Shown here in pieces: positions 21,230 to 31,927 of a DNA stretch of 64,000 nucleotides. Source of the DNA: Nereocystis luetkeana. Its lineage: Eukaryota; Sar; Phaeophyceae; Laminariales; Laminariaceae. Location of the stretch: the NCBI GenBank assembly GCA_031213475.1, contig JARUPZ010000030.1, positions 1,493,885-1,557,884 on the forward strand. The letters run 5' to 3'. A program made the translations under genes and the position numbers. Under the pieces are notes generated by a model that saw only the letters and a program-made list of their open reading frames with translations, did not search any database and was not told the origin of the DNA. Each line of letters opens with the position of its first letter. Position 1 is the stretch's first letter.

Positions 21230-21650
21230 TCTTGACAATAAATCGTTCTTTCTACCCAGCTTCATCAGTACACCCAGTGTCCGTCCTGTTTTCCTTATCC
21301 TACGTACGCAAATATACTATTACGGGGAACCATAGTTAATAGGACCTATGGTATACATAAAAACCTATATGTTTAACCATTTTTACTAACAATATTTGGT
21401 CCTATTAACTATGGTCCCCCGTAATAGTTGTATGGTCACAGACTGCTGTGAGACAGAAGACCCAAAAACAAGAAATGATCGAGACCCAAAAACAAGAAAT
21501 GATCGCAACTTCATGGATGGGTGAAGCAAGTGAAATGCCAGCGTACCGGGTACGAGAACCGAGAACACAGCCACACAAGCAAGACCAGAAAACAAGAACC
21601 AAAAAACAATACAACGAAATAAATCACGGTATGAACCAGAATACGATGAC
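21230..21650 (-). repeat. C1 repeat (variant subfamily) split by a T1 MITE
   Basis: Left part at 21230-21310 (AATCGTTCTTTCTACCCAGC, ACACCCAGTGTCCGTCC) and right part from 21428 (TGGTCACAGACTGCTGTGAG). The T1 element at 21320-21424 lies between them. A perfect 24-bp tandem duplication (GACCCAAAAACAAGAAATGA plus four bases) lies at 21459-21506. The same variant occurs at 14735-14965. Confidence 0.65.
21320..21424 (-). mobile_element. T1 MITE copy inserted in C1
   Basis: A well-preserved 105-bp copy, TTACGGGGAACCATAGTTAA to ATGGTCCCCCGTAA, with TA at 21318-21319 and 21425-21426. It interrupts a C1 repeat, which shows that T1 was active after that C1 copy. Confidence 0.88.
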
Positions 21651-22698
21651 GCAAGGAGATCAGCAAGGGTGTGCGCTGTGCGCGTTGTTCTGTACGACAA
21701 AATTCCGTGATCGGCCACAAAACTACCGTACCGTGCCCGTAGCGGTTTTCGGAATAGAGCGCACAAAAGGTAAAAACACGATCAACTCTGATTCAGGCTG
21801 ATAACGGTATCCTTACCAGTGCGTGTGTGTAGTGGTAATATATCAGGAGACAGGCGTATGCCTCTCTGAAGACAGCGCCTATCAAAATGCCTAGACAGGC
21901 AGCCTGTCAGCCTCGACAGCAAAAAGCGGGGACACAATAGAGAAATCCCCGGTTTTTGAAAAAAAAAAACCTGCCCATTTTATGAAAAAACTAACTTTAA
22001 TAAACTTTTAGCACCTTTTTTACGCTTCGAAACTAATCGCGTCAAGATCTTGAAGTATTTTTCAATACGCTTCATGATTGGAAATATCCATACAACCGAG
22101 TAACCAGAACCACGATTAAACAAAAAACAGGGGTTTCCACAGAGGTATGAGGCTTTTTCTCAACCAGAGGGGAAGGGGGCATACGTCCAGACAGACGGAT
22201 TTTCCGACACAGATAGCCTGGACAGCTAGACAGACAGATACCTGGACATAGACTTGTCTTGAGACATCTTTGTTTGTGGGTGAATGACGCCCACCGGGTG
22301 TGACAATTTGGGGTTTGATATGTTTTCAGGCGTGCGTTCGAAGGGGGTGTAGTATTCATCGTCCCCCCGGTGATAAACTGACGGTCGGAAAACAATTAAA
22401 AAAAAATACCCCCGAGTGTGGTTTTGTAGGAGAGTGTGTTGCTCAAGCGGGGGGTGCTATAATCCGTCTTCCACGGTTATTAATAGGGATAGTCACGTAC
22501 AGCCCATACTTGTAGTTCCCGAGAGAAACGTTGGTGACCGTCAGGGGGCTTTGGCGTGGCGTTTTGAACCAGGCGCAGTCCCTACCACCCACGGCATCGT
22601 GCGCTCTTGTACCTGCCACGTGGTGAGACTACAGCCAGCTGAGCATTGTTGTATCGTCCTTGTGCTGGTGTATACGTGTGTGCTATACTGCTGTCCTG
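21651..22698. other. no recognised feature
   Basis: No gene or repeat family recognised. Short CAGACAG-type direct repeats lie around 21880-21930 and 22185-22250. Confidence 0.35.
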
Positions 22699-22849
22699 TA
22701 TTTTTTTTTTTTGCTCATCTCATTTACTAACTTCGCCCATCTTCTTCTCTCTCTCCTTCCAACTCGTAACTCAGATCCGGGGTCACATAGCAGGCTCTTC
22801 TCCCCCCTTCCCGCTACGGTACGTGCCTTCATTTTTATCGCGAGAAGAC
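22699..22849 (-). mobile_element. S1 SINE, truncated copy
   Basis: The 3' half of S1 in reverse, from poly-T through CTCGTAACTCAGATCCGGGG to TTTTATCGCGAGAAGACT, ending abruptly. The sequence just after (TGCTGTCCTGTATGTACGC) repeats TGCTGTCCTGTA from just before the poly-T at 22690. It is a 12-bp direct repeat that looks like the target-site duplication of the SINE insertion. Confidence 0.75.
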
Positions 22850-23318
22850 TGCTGTCCTGTATGTACGCAACTAGCTTTCGTTCGCACATACCCCATGTAA
22901 TAAAAAGAAGACGTGTCGCGGGCAATCGGAGCATCGCTATTCGTAGCAGTAGGAGCACACACAGTTTGCAGAGATGAGGTTCGACGTTATCCTCGATCTC
23001 ACAGCTGTTTTTTTATTTTATTTTATTTATAAAGGTAACCAGGCACAGCAGTATGACTGACCACCAGTGACGTAGAGCGTGGAGGTGTAAAGGCCCCCCG
23101 CTGGAATGCGGGGCCCGCACTGAAGCGGGACGAAGCCGTGACGTAGGATTTTCTCCGTACTAAAATCGGAGCCCGAACAAACTGGAACCGCAATAAAGCG
23201 AAGCCTCCACTGCTGTACAACACAGGCAAGGTATCTACCAGGTATGCAATAGATACGTCCATGGTCGTCAAAAGTGCCAGTCTTCCCACTACCAAGACGT
23301 TGCAGCTCCATGGTACCC
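22850..23318. other. no recognised feature
   Basis: No gene recognised. A short (TTTTA)n run lies near 23010-23030 and an ACCAGGTATGC word near 23238. Confidence 0.35.
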
Positions 23319-23562
23319 TAGGGATTGGCGAGGTCCCAGCCGTTTCGGCTCCTGGCGTCATTGGACTGGCGAGGACTCAGCTAAGTCGGTGTTTCAGCTC
23401 CTGGTACTCGGGGGACTGGATAGGTCTCAGCCACTTCAGCTCCTATGAGTAGTATCCTTTTGGGGCTGGCGAGGACTCGGTCTTTCAGCCTCTCGTCCCC
23501 TTGGGATAGGCGAGGGCCTGACTCTTCCAGCCCCTGCTGCCCTTGGGACGAGGCCCTTGAAA
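23319..23562. repeat. minisatellite, about five units of 45-50 bp
   Basis: Units share GG-CTGGCGAGG(A/T)CTC(A/G)G, then a CAGCC/CAGCTCCT block and a CTTGGG spacer. They are degenerate and irregular in length. Confidence 0.65.
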
Positions 23563-24096
23563 GGTTACTCCTAAGACCTATGCCAATGGAAACGCGAAGT
23601 TCAAAAGTTTTTTTTCAAATATATCGCTTTAAAAAAACAGCCAAAAAATTTCTCGTACCGCCGCTGTGGGAAAAAAAGAGAAAAATGTTTGATTTTTTCT
23701 TATTTTTTCCCCAACGGCTGCATGCGGCGCAATTTGTGTTTTTCTGGTCGCAAATTGTCAACACGGTGATCGAAACCAGCTCGTGCGACGATCGACGCTC
23801 GATCTCGACATAGACTTAGCCCACGGCCAACCCACTCGGTATCTGGCAAGCCCAACGAGTATAGATGACGGCCTCGAAGATATCAGGTGGATCCATGGTC
23901 TAGGGGGCGAGAGCTTGCCGGCGGCGTCCTACGGTATCCTCCCAAACCTGAAAAAAAACTCTATTTTTTGCCATTCGAGACGGATGGAGAAGTTTTGTCT
24001 TCTGTTTTGTGCAAACCAGCGGCCGAATGTTTTTTTATCACACGCCTGGTCAGCTCCCGCCACATGACACCGGCCATGGTGTGAAGACGGTGACCC
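23563..24096. other. no recognised feature
   Basis: No gene or repeat family recognised. Confidence 0.3.
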
Positions 24097-25204
24097 TAGG
24101 GTGGGTCGGAGCCCCTAACGAGCGCACTTCGTTCAGAATTCATGACGCAATCGTTGGTTTTGTTGATCGATGTCTGTCGAGGACTCGGAATCTCGCCGCT
24201 TCGAACCAAAGATCGGCCTGAGTTTTTCTCAAGCCGATGTTGGCCCAACCTCGGCCCCAGATTTGCTTTTTTTGGGCTTTTCCAAAAGTTAGGAACTTTT
24301 TTTTTTTGACGTGGCCCATAGGAAGCGTGTTCTGATTTTTTTTGGCGGGTATCTTTGAAATTCAAACTTTTTATTGCAACTTCGCTGTACCATTGGCATA
24401 GGTCTAATGAAGAAAAAGAAATCACAATTCGTGATATTTTTGTCGTGAATCGTGATATTTTTGTCGTGAATCATGGCGCCAATTTTTATAGCTTTTCTCT
24501 ACGAAAAACAAAATTACGATTCGTGACATTTGTCATGTCTACAAATACGCCTGATCAAGGCACTACGCAACCCACGCGCACCAACGGTATCCGAAGGTCG
24601 ATATAGGGGCATAGCAGACAAATACGCCTGATCAAGGCACTACGCAACCCACGCGCACCAACGGTATCCGAAGGTCGATATAGGGGCATAGCAGACCCTG
24701 CTTCGTACGCCGATTGTGGACAACGGGCGGTTACCCAAAGACACCGCTGGGCGCGGGCTAACGAGCAGGTTGTGGCCTCGAAATTTCGAGGAGGAGGAGC
24801 CATAGCTGGAAGACAAACGCGAAAATGACCTGAGGATGCCACAGGTCAGGCCGGGCAGACGCCCTGCGAGATGGAATCTCGCGAACCGCGCTTGGCCGAC
24901 GGTCGGTGAAATTGGAATCTCGCAGGCTGGGTCACGCTTCGGCCCGTGATTCGAATATACCGCGCGCTGGGCAAGGCGCGGTCGGCCCGGCCCGATCTGG
25001 CCGTGCCCCTCTCGCGAGAGTTGGCTCCACCCGCGAAAACCGTTGGGTTTGAAATATTGGATTTTTTAAAGTTTGAAGATATCACGAAACGTAACGTTTT
25101 TCGGGTTTTTTCGTTAGAGCTGAAATGTCACGGATCGTGATCTTTTGGCATGCCAAAACGTCATGAATCGCGATTTAATTTTCGGCTCGTTAGGAACGGC
25201 CCTA
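24097..25204. mobile_element. possible non-autonomous hAT-like element
   Basis: Both ends begin TAGGG when read inward. The left end runs TAGGGTGGGTCGGAGCCCCT followed by AACGAGCGC. The right end, read inward on the minus strand, runs TAGGGCCGTTCCTAACGAGC. Both then reach an ATTCATGACG block about 40 bp in. The arms pair imperfectly over about 50 bp. No clear 8-bp target duplication and no transposase were seen, so the family is inferred from the ends alone. Confidence 0.42.
24541..24694. repeat. perfect tandem duplication of 77 bp
   Basis: Two identical 77-bp units, each starting ACAAATACGCCTGATCAAGG, join at 24617/24618. Perfect identity means a recent duplication. It lies inside the hAT-like element. 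Confidence 0.92.
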
Positions 25205-25415
25205 ATGTGATTGGTACAATACAGGTATTAATAGTGAGACGTTGACTGAATCCGAGAACTGTATTCCGACGAGCTTACGGGTACTTTGACGACCTTTTGA
25301 TAGTTGTGGACTTGACGTCGGCCACTGATCCGCTGATGTTCAGATTATTGCATAACAAGATACCAGTAGATTGCAACAAAACAACGGCATCGCAGTTCAT
25401 ATCATGTTCAGTAAC
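25205..25415. other. no recognised feature
   Basis: No gene recognised. A GTATTAATAGTGA word lies near 25226. Confidence 0.3.
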
Positions 25416-25945
25416 CAGAATTGTGAACCGAAAATTAAAAATGGCTTGGTCGTTTTTTTTCTCGTTTTTTTGTCGGAAACTCGGTCGGCTTAGGTCGGTT
25501 TTTATTTATATAAAAACCGAGACCGAAACCGAACCGAGCACTTTCCGGTCGGTTTCTCCGTCGGTTTATCGGCGAAACCAACCCAAATGGTCAACCTTGC
25601 GAATAATTCGGTGTGAATGTGTTGGTATCATGTGACGACGTTCTCGTATGCTGTCATGGTGTCACGTGGCCAGCCGGCGTTGTGAACCAACTCGGAAAAA
25701 GTCTCGGTCGTTTTTTCGTTTTTTTGCTGAATGTGTCGGTCGGTTTCGGTCAATTTTTCGGGGGTTCCATACAGATATGCGCTGGTAGGCGTCTGCGGCG
25801 CAGGGGGCAGAGAAAAAACGAGTCGGTTTTTCGATCGTTTTTTCGGTTTCGTTTTTTGCAACCGAGTAACCGACTAAAAACAGTCGGTTTTCGGTCAGGA
25901 AAAAACGACTAAAAACGACTTTCGCTTTTTCCTTTCACAACCCTG
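25416..25945. mobile_element. possible hAT-like element(s) with GTCGGTTT subterminal repeats
   Basis: The right end read inward starts CAGGGTTGTGAAAGGAAAAA. A related start occurs at 25416 (CAGAATTGTGAACCGAAAAT) and again at about 25680 (GTTGTGAACCAACTCGGAAA). The interior is full of GGTCGGTTT/AAACCGACC words in both orientations, with a palindromic centre near 25500-25520. No matching target duplication is seen. It may be two elements side by side or one inside the other. Confidence 0.35.
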
Positions 25946-26204
25946 AATGATATCATATGATTTACACGTTCGCATCGCAGGTGTTTTCGTGCAGCTGAAG
26001 TATTAATAGTAGCAGCAGTACTATCATCACATTGCGGTCGTGAGTTGCTAATATTGAATATTTACCGGGCGAGGGAGGAGTGTGTTCGTCTTTGCTTTTT
26101 TTTTCAACCTCGATCCTGCGATGTTTTTTTACTTGCACAGCAGAAACGCACAGCAGTCTGTGACCACCAGGGATGCGTGTTGCCGCGTTACCGCAGATCG
26201 GGAC
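25946..26204. other. no recognised feature
   Basis: No gene recognised. It contains GTATTAATAGTAGCAGCAGT near 26000. Confidence 0.3.
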
Positions 26205-26510
26205 TCTCGTAATGTGAAGGTGTTACCTACTGAGCGATAGGGGTAAAATATCGATCGAGTACCGACACTCCCCCCCTCTGAACGGCGGGATCTTTCGCGC
26301 GTCGGAACCGTAACACGTCTGTACGCTGACCTACCCGCTTCGTTTCATTACCTGGGGGGAATCAGGGGTGTGTGTGTTTAGGCACGCGCAAGCGTTTCTG
26401 TAAGAGAAACGTTCGCAGCGAGGTTCGAACCCGTGACCTGGACGACGTCTAATGTGAAGGTGTTACCTACTGAGCTATTATAGGGGTAAAATATCTATCG
26501 ATTACCCAGC
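26205..26510 (-). repeat. tRNA-like repeat, direct duplicate
   Basis: TAATGTGAAGGTGTTACCTA followed by CTGAGC occurs at about 26210 and again at 26451, each continuing to GGGGTAAAATATC. On the minus strand the second copy has an A-box-like TAGCTCAGTAGGTAACACC and a B-box-like ACGGGTTCGAACCTCG about 50 bp downstream, so it looks tRNA-derived. It is not a clean tRNA gene. The second copy has an extra TATTA relative to the first. Confidence 0.5.
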
Positions 26511-27529
26511 CCAAGGTAATCCTTATGACATCACTAGGTATTACGCTGTTGCGCCAGCGCACTATTTGTCGCGAAGGCAAACATTTAGTATGCGCAACAC
26601 GCGCCAAAGGCGTGTTGCAACTGTGCGCAACACTCAATTGGAACTCGCAACAACACGTGTCGCCACGGGCGATACACAACATGCGGAGGGAGCCTTTTGC
26701 ACAGCGGGCGATATATTTTTCGGGGGGGAGGGTATTTTTCTTCTTCGAAGGCTCGAAGAAGTTTAGGCTGTTTGCGCCACACGCATCATCAGTCGTGTGT
26801 GGTTTTACAACTACTTTTACAACTGTGCCTGTTATTTCGGGGGAAGAAACTTGGAAAAAGTACTCGTACGTGTACCCCCCACGCCGGCATGGGATACGTT
26901 TTGGCTCTCTAAAACGGTTAAAACGATCCGGCAAAATGCCTATTTTGAAGGGTATTTTCGGGCGTTTTTTAAGCAAATACATCGCAAAATTTTGGCCTCC
27001 GGGGGGGTCCTCCGGGAGACCTCCGGGGGGGCTCCGGGCCCCGATGCGAGGTGCGCAACACGTCTGCGATTCGTGTTGCGCCGGCGGGCTATGAGGAGCC
27101 TTGCCGTGGATTACGCGAACCTACCGGCACTCTGCAAAATGTGTATGCACGAGGTAATTATGATATTGTGAGAACCGCGTGCAAGAACAGCCACCGCCGC
27201 AAAACCTGTCGTAGGGGATGGATCGCTATCGCCCCTTTGTGAGAATGAATGCGAAAAACGCAAGCGATTGCGATACGAAGAGGGGAGCTTTCCGACATCT
27301 TCATGCTGAGGCTTCTCCACGGAACACATTATTTCAAGAACAGCATTTTTTCCGCGAGCCTCTCACGTATCGTATGCAAATGTTGTACCTGGTACGTATG
27401 TATGTACTTGGTATAATACGAATGAAATGCACTTTTTTTGCGCACTGATTCCCTTTTTTCTCTTCTGGCTGGGGGTCTTTTCTCGCCCTCTCGGCTGCGG
27501 GGTACGCAGGGGGTCTGCGTGTACACTAA
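26511..27529. other. no recognised gene
   Basis: Overlapping open frames on both strands (up to about 190 codons) have no recognised domain. It holds several GTTGCGC/GCGCAAC words in both orientations (26545-26640, 27050-27085) and a CTCCGGG-rich tract at 27000-27045. Confidence 0.35.
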
Positions 27530-27680
27530 TGTACGGTGCAAGTATGGGTCCCCGCCGGGCTCCGGGCTCCGTGGCGGGTGCTCTGGGCGTTCAAATTCCG
27601 GCGATCTGGCTCTTTTTCACGGGATTGGTTCCCGCGACGCCGAGCCGGCCACGACAATGGAAACCCCAATATTCCACCCG
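27530..27680 (+). repeat. dispersed repeat shared with 33885-34040
   Basis: Both sites share CGGGTGCTCTGGG-(T/C)-TT-AAATTC or a close variant. Both then reach GCC(A/G)(A/C)CAC-GACAATGGAAACCCC, read on the plus strand here and the minus strand at 33.9 kb. They are diverged and the origin is unknown. Confidence 0.4.
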
Positions 27681-28190
27681 CTTCTCTTGCTGCTGGTATT
27701 ACATGTCACACAATCTCTCCGGCTTTCAAGCTCTCTACTTTGCGGCAGCCACGGTACAACAGCGGTCGCGCATCAACGTCTCCGGTTCGGGACGGCCACG
27801 GACTGGGCTTATGTTTGTGCGTGTGTGCTGGGCGTTATTCCTGTCGCCCTTACGATGTGTACGAGAGCGAATACATAGGTGCAGTTATTGCTGGGGCGGG
27901 ACGATGTAAAACCGTGCTTCCTCGGAATTTGCGAAAAAAAACAACCGCGCAGCCTCAACTGTGTACTGCAGTGCACACTACAACGACAGCAGCGGTGCAC
28001 CAGCACCCGCGCTTTACGCCCCGGCCTTTGTCACCGGCCGCGGTGCTTTCGTGCTTCTGTGTGTGTGCGGTGTTCACCACGAGATGATGCCATCGTGACT
28101 ACAATTTCACGTCTAGTTATCATTACCACAAACAAAGACTCTTCGTCGAGCCTCGTCCTTTCGTCATGTAAATACGGTGGGCGCCCTCAG
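27681..28190. other. no recognised gene
   Basis: Several open frames but no recognised domain or splice context. Confidence 0.3.
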
Positions 28191-28288
28191 TTAATCCTTT
28201 CAGGACTGCAGTCCCGTTTTTGGGAGCAATCTACTTAAAATTAGAGTGGTTTGTCCCCGAAACGGGACTGCAGTCCTAAAAAGATTAA
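28191..28288. mobile_element. P1 MITE with TTAA on both sides
   Basis: TTAATCCTTTCAGGACTGCA at the left and GGACTGCAGTCCTAAAAAGA at the right, both bounded by TTAA. The centre reads AAAATTAGAGTGGTTTGTCC. Confidence 0.8.
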
Positions 28289-28754
28289 GAAACATGTTTG
28301 TAATAAAAAAAAGAAGCTCAGACCGGTACGAACAGTAAAAAAACTGGGTTAAGAAACACGGCTTAACAGTAGCAGTGGGACCAACTCTAAATCTTACACA
28401 ATAGGGTGGGATCGACGTCGATTTTTTTTTATTGCACTTGAGCCTGGACTCCAAATTGACGTTTCCTAACACCGGGCTGGGCACCCATTGTACGTAGGAA
28501 CGCCTGGTGATGATGTGTTCACCCCTTTTGAAGCTGTGGCAGGATTTTTCGAAGTTAACCACGTCCCGCCGAACGGGAACGTTGTATATTATGCGCATAA
28601 TGTTATTTATGCACATGTATTGGATCTGCGAATCATTCACGAACCATTCCTGCCTGGTGACCATTCACAGACGACCTGCACATGTCGCTCCATTAATTGG
28701 ATGAAGGATTAGGATATACGCCTGGTACGTGTAATGTATGTGTAGGCATGCTAT
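28289..28754. other. no recognised feature
   Basis: No gene recognised. A CGCCTGGTACGTG word lies near 28720. Confidence 0.3.
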
Positions 28755-28756
28755 TA

Positions 28757-28860
28757 TTACGGGGGGGCATAGTTAACAGGACCTATGGTATACATAAAAA
28801 CCTATGTATTGACCATTTTTACAAACAATATTTGGTCCTATTAACTACGGCCCCCCGTAA
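28757..28860 (-). mobile_element. T1 MITE copy
   Basis: A 104-bp copy with TA at 28755-28756 and 28861-28862. It begins TTACGGGGGGGCATAGTTAA and ends CTACGGCCCCCCGTAA. It abuts the inverted repeat at 28879. Confidence 0.85.
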
Positions 28861-28878
28861 TAGTAGTCGCCACAAGCC

Positions 28879-29267
28879 ATGAACGAGGCCGAAGATTCTG
28901 GTGTGTCCTCGCTGGACTCTTCAGCTTCGGAGGAAGACTACGGCGACGATGGTGCTGCCGGCGCCAGCGACGCCGAGGTGACGGGAGTCGAAAAGCCCGC
29001 CGCCGAGCCCAAGAATGCGCACAGGCTCGATTTTTTGTTCTTCGGTTTACGCCACACGACGGTTGCGCCGCTCTCAAGGCCAGGGGGAATCTGAAGGGCA
29101 GGGGGCTTCTCTGCTCCGTCATCGAGGCAGCCAAAGCCCTGCTCGACGGCGGGCTTCATTACTCCCGTCACCTCGGCGTCGTTGTCGCCGGCAGCACTAT
29201 CGTCGTCGTATTCTTCCTCCTGGGCTAAGGATTCCAGCGAGGACACACCAGAATCGTCGGCCTCGTT
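28879..29267. repeat. inverted repeat whose arms encode a related acidic peptide
   Basis: Arm 1 (28879-29001, plus strand) reads MNEAEDSGVSSLDSSASEED and continues to DAEVTGVEKPA. Arm 2 (29145-29267, minus strand) reads NEADDSGVSSLESLAQEEEY and continues to DAEVTGVMKPA. The arms are about 123 bp each and differ at perhaps one position in six, with about 143 bp between them. The acidic Ser/Glu/Asp-rich peptide resembles the N-terminus of many nuclear or transposase proteins, but no family can be named. On the minus strand the spacer continues in frame with a Trp-Arg-Lys-rich segment. Confidence 0.65.
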
Positions 29268-29719
29268 CGTGGTTCTTCCTTGGCGACGCTGCTGCGGAGC
29301 TCGTAGCCGCTGCTTTGCTTTTGCCGGGGTTCCTCATGACTCCAGCTGGCGAAGAAGCCCGACTGCCGAAGGTACGACTGCCGTGGTTTAGCTGCTCCAG
29401 TAGCTGCGTGCTCGGTTTGCAGTTGTGCCAAGGGGTTTCATGGCGTCGCATCGTGACCACCAATAGTATTGCCCCGGCATGATAACGCCTTCCATTTATC
29501 TATAATAATCAGATCATCACGATTAACCAACCAAGTTTTGTTTTGCTGATTTATTCACGGCCAGTTGATTATAATAGAAAAATAATGATTATTCAAGCCA
29601 AAAACGACCAAAGTAATGAATTATCAAATCAACACATTATTTTAATTGATCTACCAACCTTAATTAAGACCATGCACATTTTTTGATTTTGTTACATCTC
29701 TCTCCAGAATCATCAGAGT
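29268..29719. other. no recognised gene; AT-rich second half
   Basis: 29480-29700 is AT-rich with repeated ATTATT and TGATTAT words. No gene recognised. Confidence 0.35.
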
Positions 29720-30570
29720 CTGTCTTGCTGTCTTGTGGCCACAACCGCGAGCTACGCTCCCGGCAAAATCCTGGCTGCTAAGACACGTCTTCAAAACAAA
29801 AATCCGAAGCCCTTTTCCCAGCAGAGGGTTGTCTTGGACAATGTTTGGTGTCTTTTACCTGCCTTACTCGCCCAAGACATCTCACCGATCCGCGTAAAGA
29901 AGGGACAATGCGTTTTTTTTCGTTGTGCACCAAAAATAACGCCGTTAGATACGCGTGAACTCCCTAAATACGGGATTTGGAGTTGCTGGCCACAAAATCG
30001 CACGTATTGTAGTATTGGCCCTTGGACGTTGGTTGGTGTCTTTTACTTACCTTGCTTCGCCCCAGACAACCAAAGATGTTAGGAGACAGCACTTTCACCT
30101 CTCACAGACAGCATCTTTGCCTTGACATTCCTTGGCTGACACCTATCAATAGCTATTAATACTAGATTTTAGTGTGGCCCTACACCCTCTGACGGTGCAC
30201 GTTTTTCGTTGCTTCACATGTCTTCTGACATCTTTGCGGACAACCCACCGGTACGCCTGAAAATGGGGCAATACTTTTTTTTCGTTGTGCACCAAAATAC
30301 CGTCGCTAGATATGTGCGAACTCCCTAAATTCGGGGTTTCGGGATGCTGGCTACAACATCTCGAGGATCGTAATGAGAGGCCTTGGCCGCTAAGATTTGC
30401 CGTAAAGCATGTCTGATTTATACTACAGCCCTTTTCCAGAAGGGGTTCGTCTCAGCAGTACCCGCTGTTAGGTGTCTTGCGTGCTTTATGTGCACGAGAG
30501 AAAGCGCCCCCTTGAAACGGGCGCTAAGAACGTTGAGTGCACCAAAGTAACGCCTTTTCCATCAGATGTT
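29720..30570. repeat. degenerate tandem repeat of about 350 bp units
   Basis: CGTTTTTTTTCGTTGTGCAC at about 29911 and TTTTTTTTCGTTGTGCACCA at about 30275 begin matching blocks. Each continues to CCGT(T/C)(A/G)-TAGATA, GTGAACTCCCTAAAT and a GCTGGC(C/T)ACA end. An AGCCCTTTTCC-AG block recurs at 29809 and 30428. The H1 element 30071-30236 sits between the units. The AACGCCGTTAG core also occurs at 50784 and 50993. Confidence 0.6.
30071..30236. mobile_element. H1 MITE (hAT type), second copy
   Basis: A 166-bp copy starting CAAAGATGTTAGGAGACA and ending TGTCTTCTGACATCTTTG. Flanks CAGACAAC (30063-30070) and CGGACAAC (30237-30244) match at seven of eight positions, a near-perfect 8-bp target duplication. 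It shares the interior TTTTAGTGTGG block with the copy at 3762. Confidence 0.82.
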
Positions 30571-31126
30571 TGACTTTTTTCGGACACGGATAATTGCCTT
30601 AGCTCGTGTCTTAACCCCACTGTTCTCTTATCTGAGGCGTACCTTACCGGGAATTTCTTAACACACCTGCGGCCGTGTCACTTAGCGGTCACCGCCTCAC
30701 AGGCTAACTTGGGTGTTGGAGATCGTCATCGAATTGCCGATTCTGAATCGCGATTTTTTCCCGATCTTGCGGAGATCGAGATCGCGTTTTGTTTTTGCCA
30801 ATTCTTGAATCGAGATCGAAATTGTCGGAGATCGTGACTCCTTCGACATTTCGCTCCCCGCCTAGATAACGCCTCACCGCAGCACATGGAATCCTTGTTT
30901 TTCTTTGACACGACAGCGTGAGCACGCCAACACACAGCAACGTAGCAGACAGCGTACAACACCCAGAGTAGAGAGGCCAGGAGGCAAGACTCACAACGCG
31001 CAGCACTTGGTGAACAACTGCTGTTCCATCGGGCATGGACATCATTCATCGTGAGGCCACCTAATACAAAGCGCTGCTGTTAATCTCGCGGCGGGGAGAC
31101 AGCGACGGTGTAGTATATTTGTGCCA
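30571..31126. other. no recognised gene
   Basis: GAGATCG and ATCGAGA words recur at 30715-30840. No gene recognised. Confidence 0.3.
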
Positions 31127-31424
31127 CCATTGTAGGGATGCAAGGGTCTATGGTCATACGACTACGGCCATGCATGAAATCGAGAACATCTCTCCTATCG
31201 AGTACCCCCCCCCCCCCCCCCCCCCAGGATGCAGCTCACCCTTCATGCGACTCGCCAGACACCTCACGCGGCGCTTCGCGCATGGTGCAAGCGATGTCTG
31301 CCTGGTCGTCGAAAACCCGACATGCTCCGTCCCGGCATTGTAGGGATGCGAGGGTCTATGGTCATACGACTACGGCCATGCATGAGATCGAGTGCATATC
31401 TCCTATCGAGTACACCCCCCCCCC
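31127..31424. repeat. direct duplication with poly-C ends
   Basis: CATTGTAGGGATGCAAGGGT at about 31130 and CATTGTAGGGATGCGAGGGT at about 31337 start two copies of about 90 bp. Each ends at CTATCGAGTAC followed by a poly-C run (31205-31227; 31414-31423). The copies are about 207 bp apart and about 94% alike by eye. Confidence 0.8.
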
Positions 31425-31746
31425 ACCAGCGCATGCATGCCGTGACGATGTTCTTCACAGACTATGTTTCTGGTAAGAGTACCAGGTATCCGCCTCCTTT
31501 ATAACACGTATCATATGATACCTGAGTCTAGAGTATATATTTAACTCTCAACCATGAACCTTGGCCGTAAAATAGTCACTGTCACATACTTCAAGGAGCG
31601 TTGAGCCCGCACAGGGGTGTGATCGTTTTCTCAGCGCTCGTTTTTTTCGACAGCGGTAACGGTGCTACTAATAAACTTCAGCAACGTTGAACATTCTAAC
31701 TTTTGCGGAAGGCTCTCGACCAATACCTGATTTTTCGAAAACACCT
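31425..31746. other. no recognised feature
   Basis: No gene recognised. ACCAGGTATCC lies near 31482. Confidence 0.3.
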
Positions 31747-31834
31747 TTAACCCTTTTAGAACTGCAGCCCCGTTTTTGCATAAATTTTCTAGTGGTTTGT
31801 CCCCCAAACGGGACTGCAGTCCTCAAAAAGGTTC
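31747..31834. mobile_element. P1 MITE copy
   Basis: TTAACCCTTTTAGAACTGCA at the left and GGGACTGCAGTCCTCAAAAA at the right, with part of the centre lost. The left flank is TTAA. Confidence 0.7.
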
Positions 31835-31927
31835 GTGTTGTTCGGTATTAGCAACATTCTCGTTCGAAGGGGAAAAATCGTGCACCGAAAAACTATCTCA
31901 CCGCTGTTTGGACTCAATGCTCTCTGC

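Noticed and set aside
26395-26510. A possible tRNA gene on the minus strand
   Set aside because: A-box- and B-box-like parts are present, but I could not form a full cloverleaf, and the segment is duplicated as a repeat.
26467-27094. Overlapping open frames of 171 and 189 codons as a gene
   Set aside because: Both strands are open at once, no domain is recognised, and GTTGCGC inverted words suggest a repeat origin.
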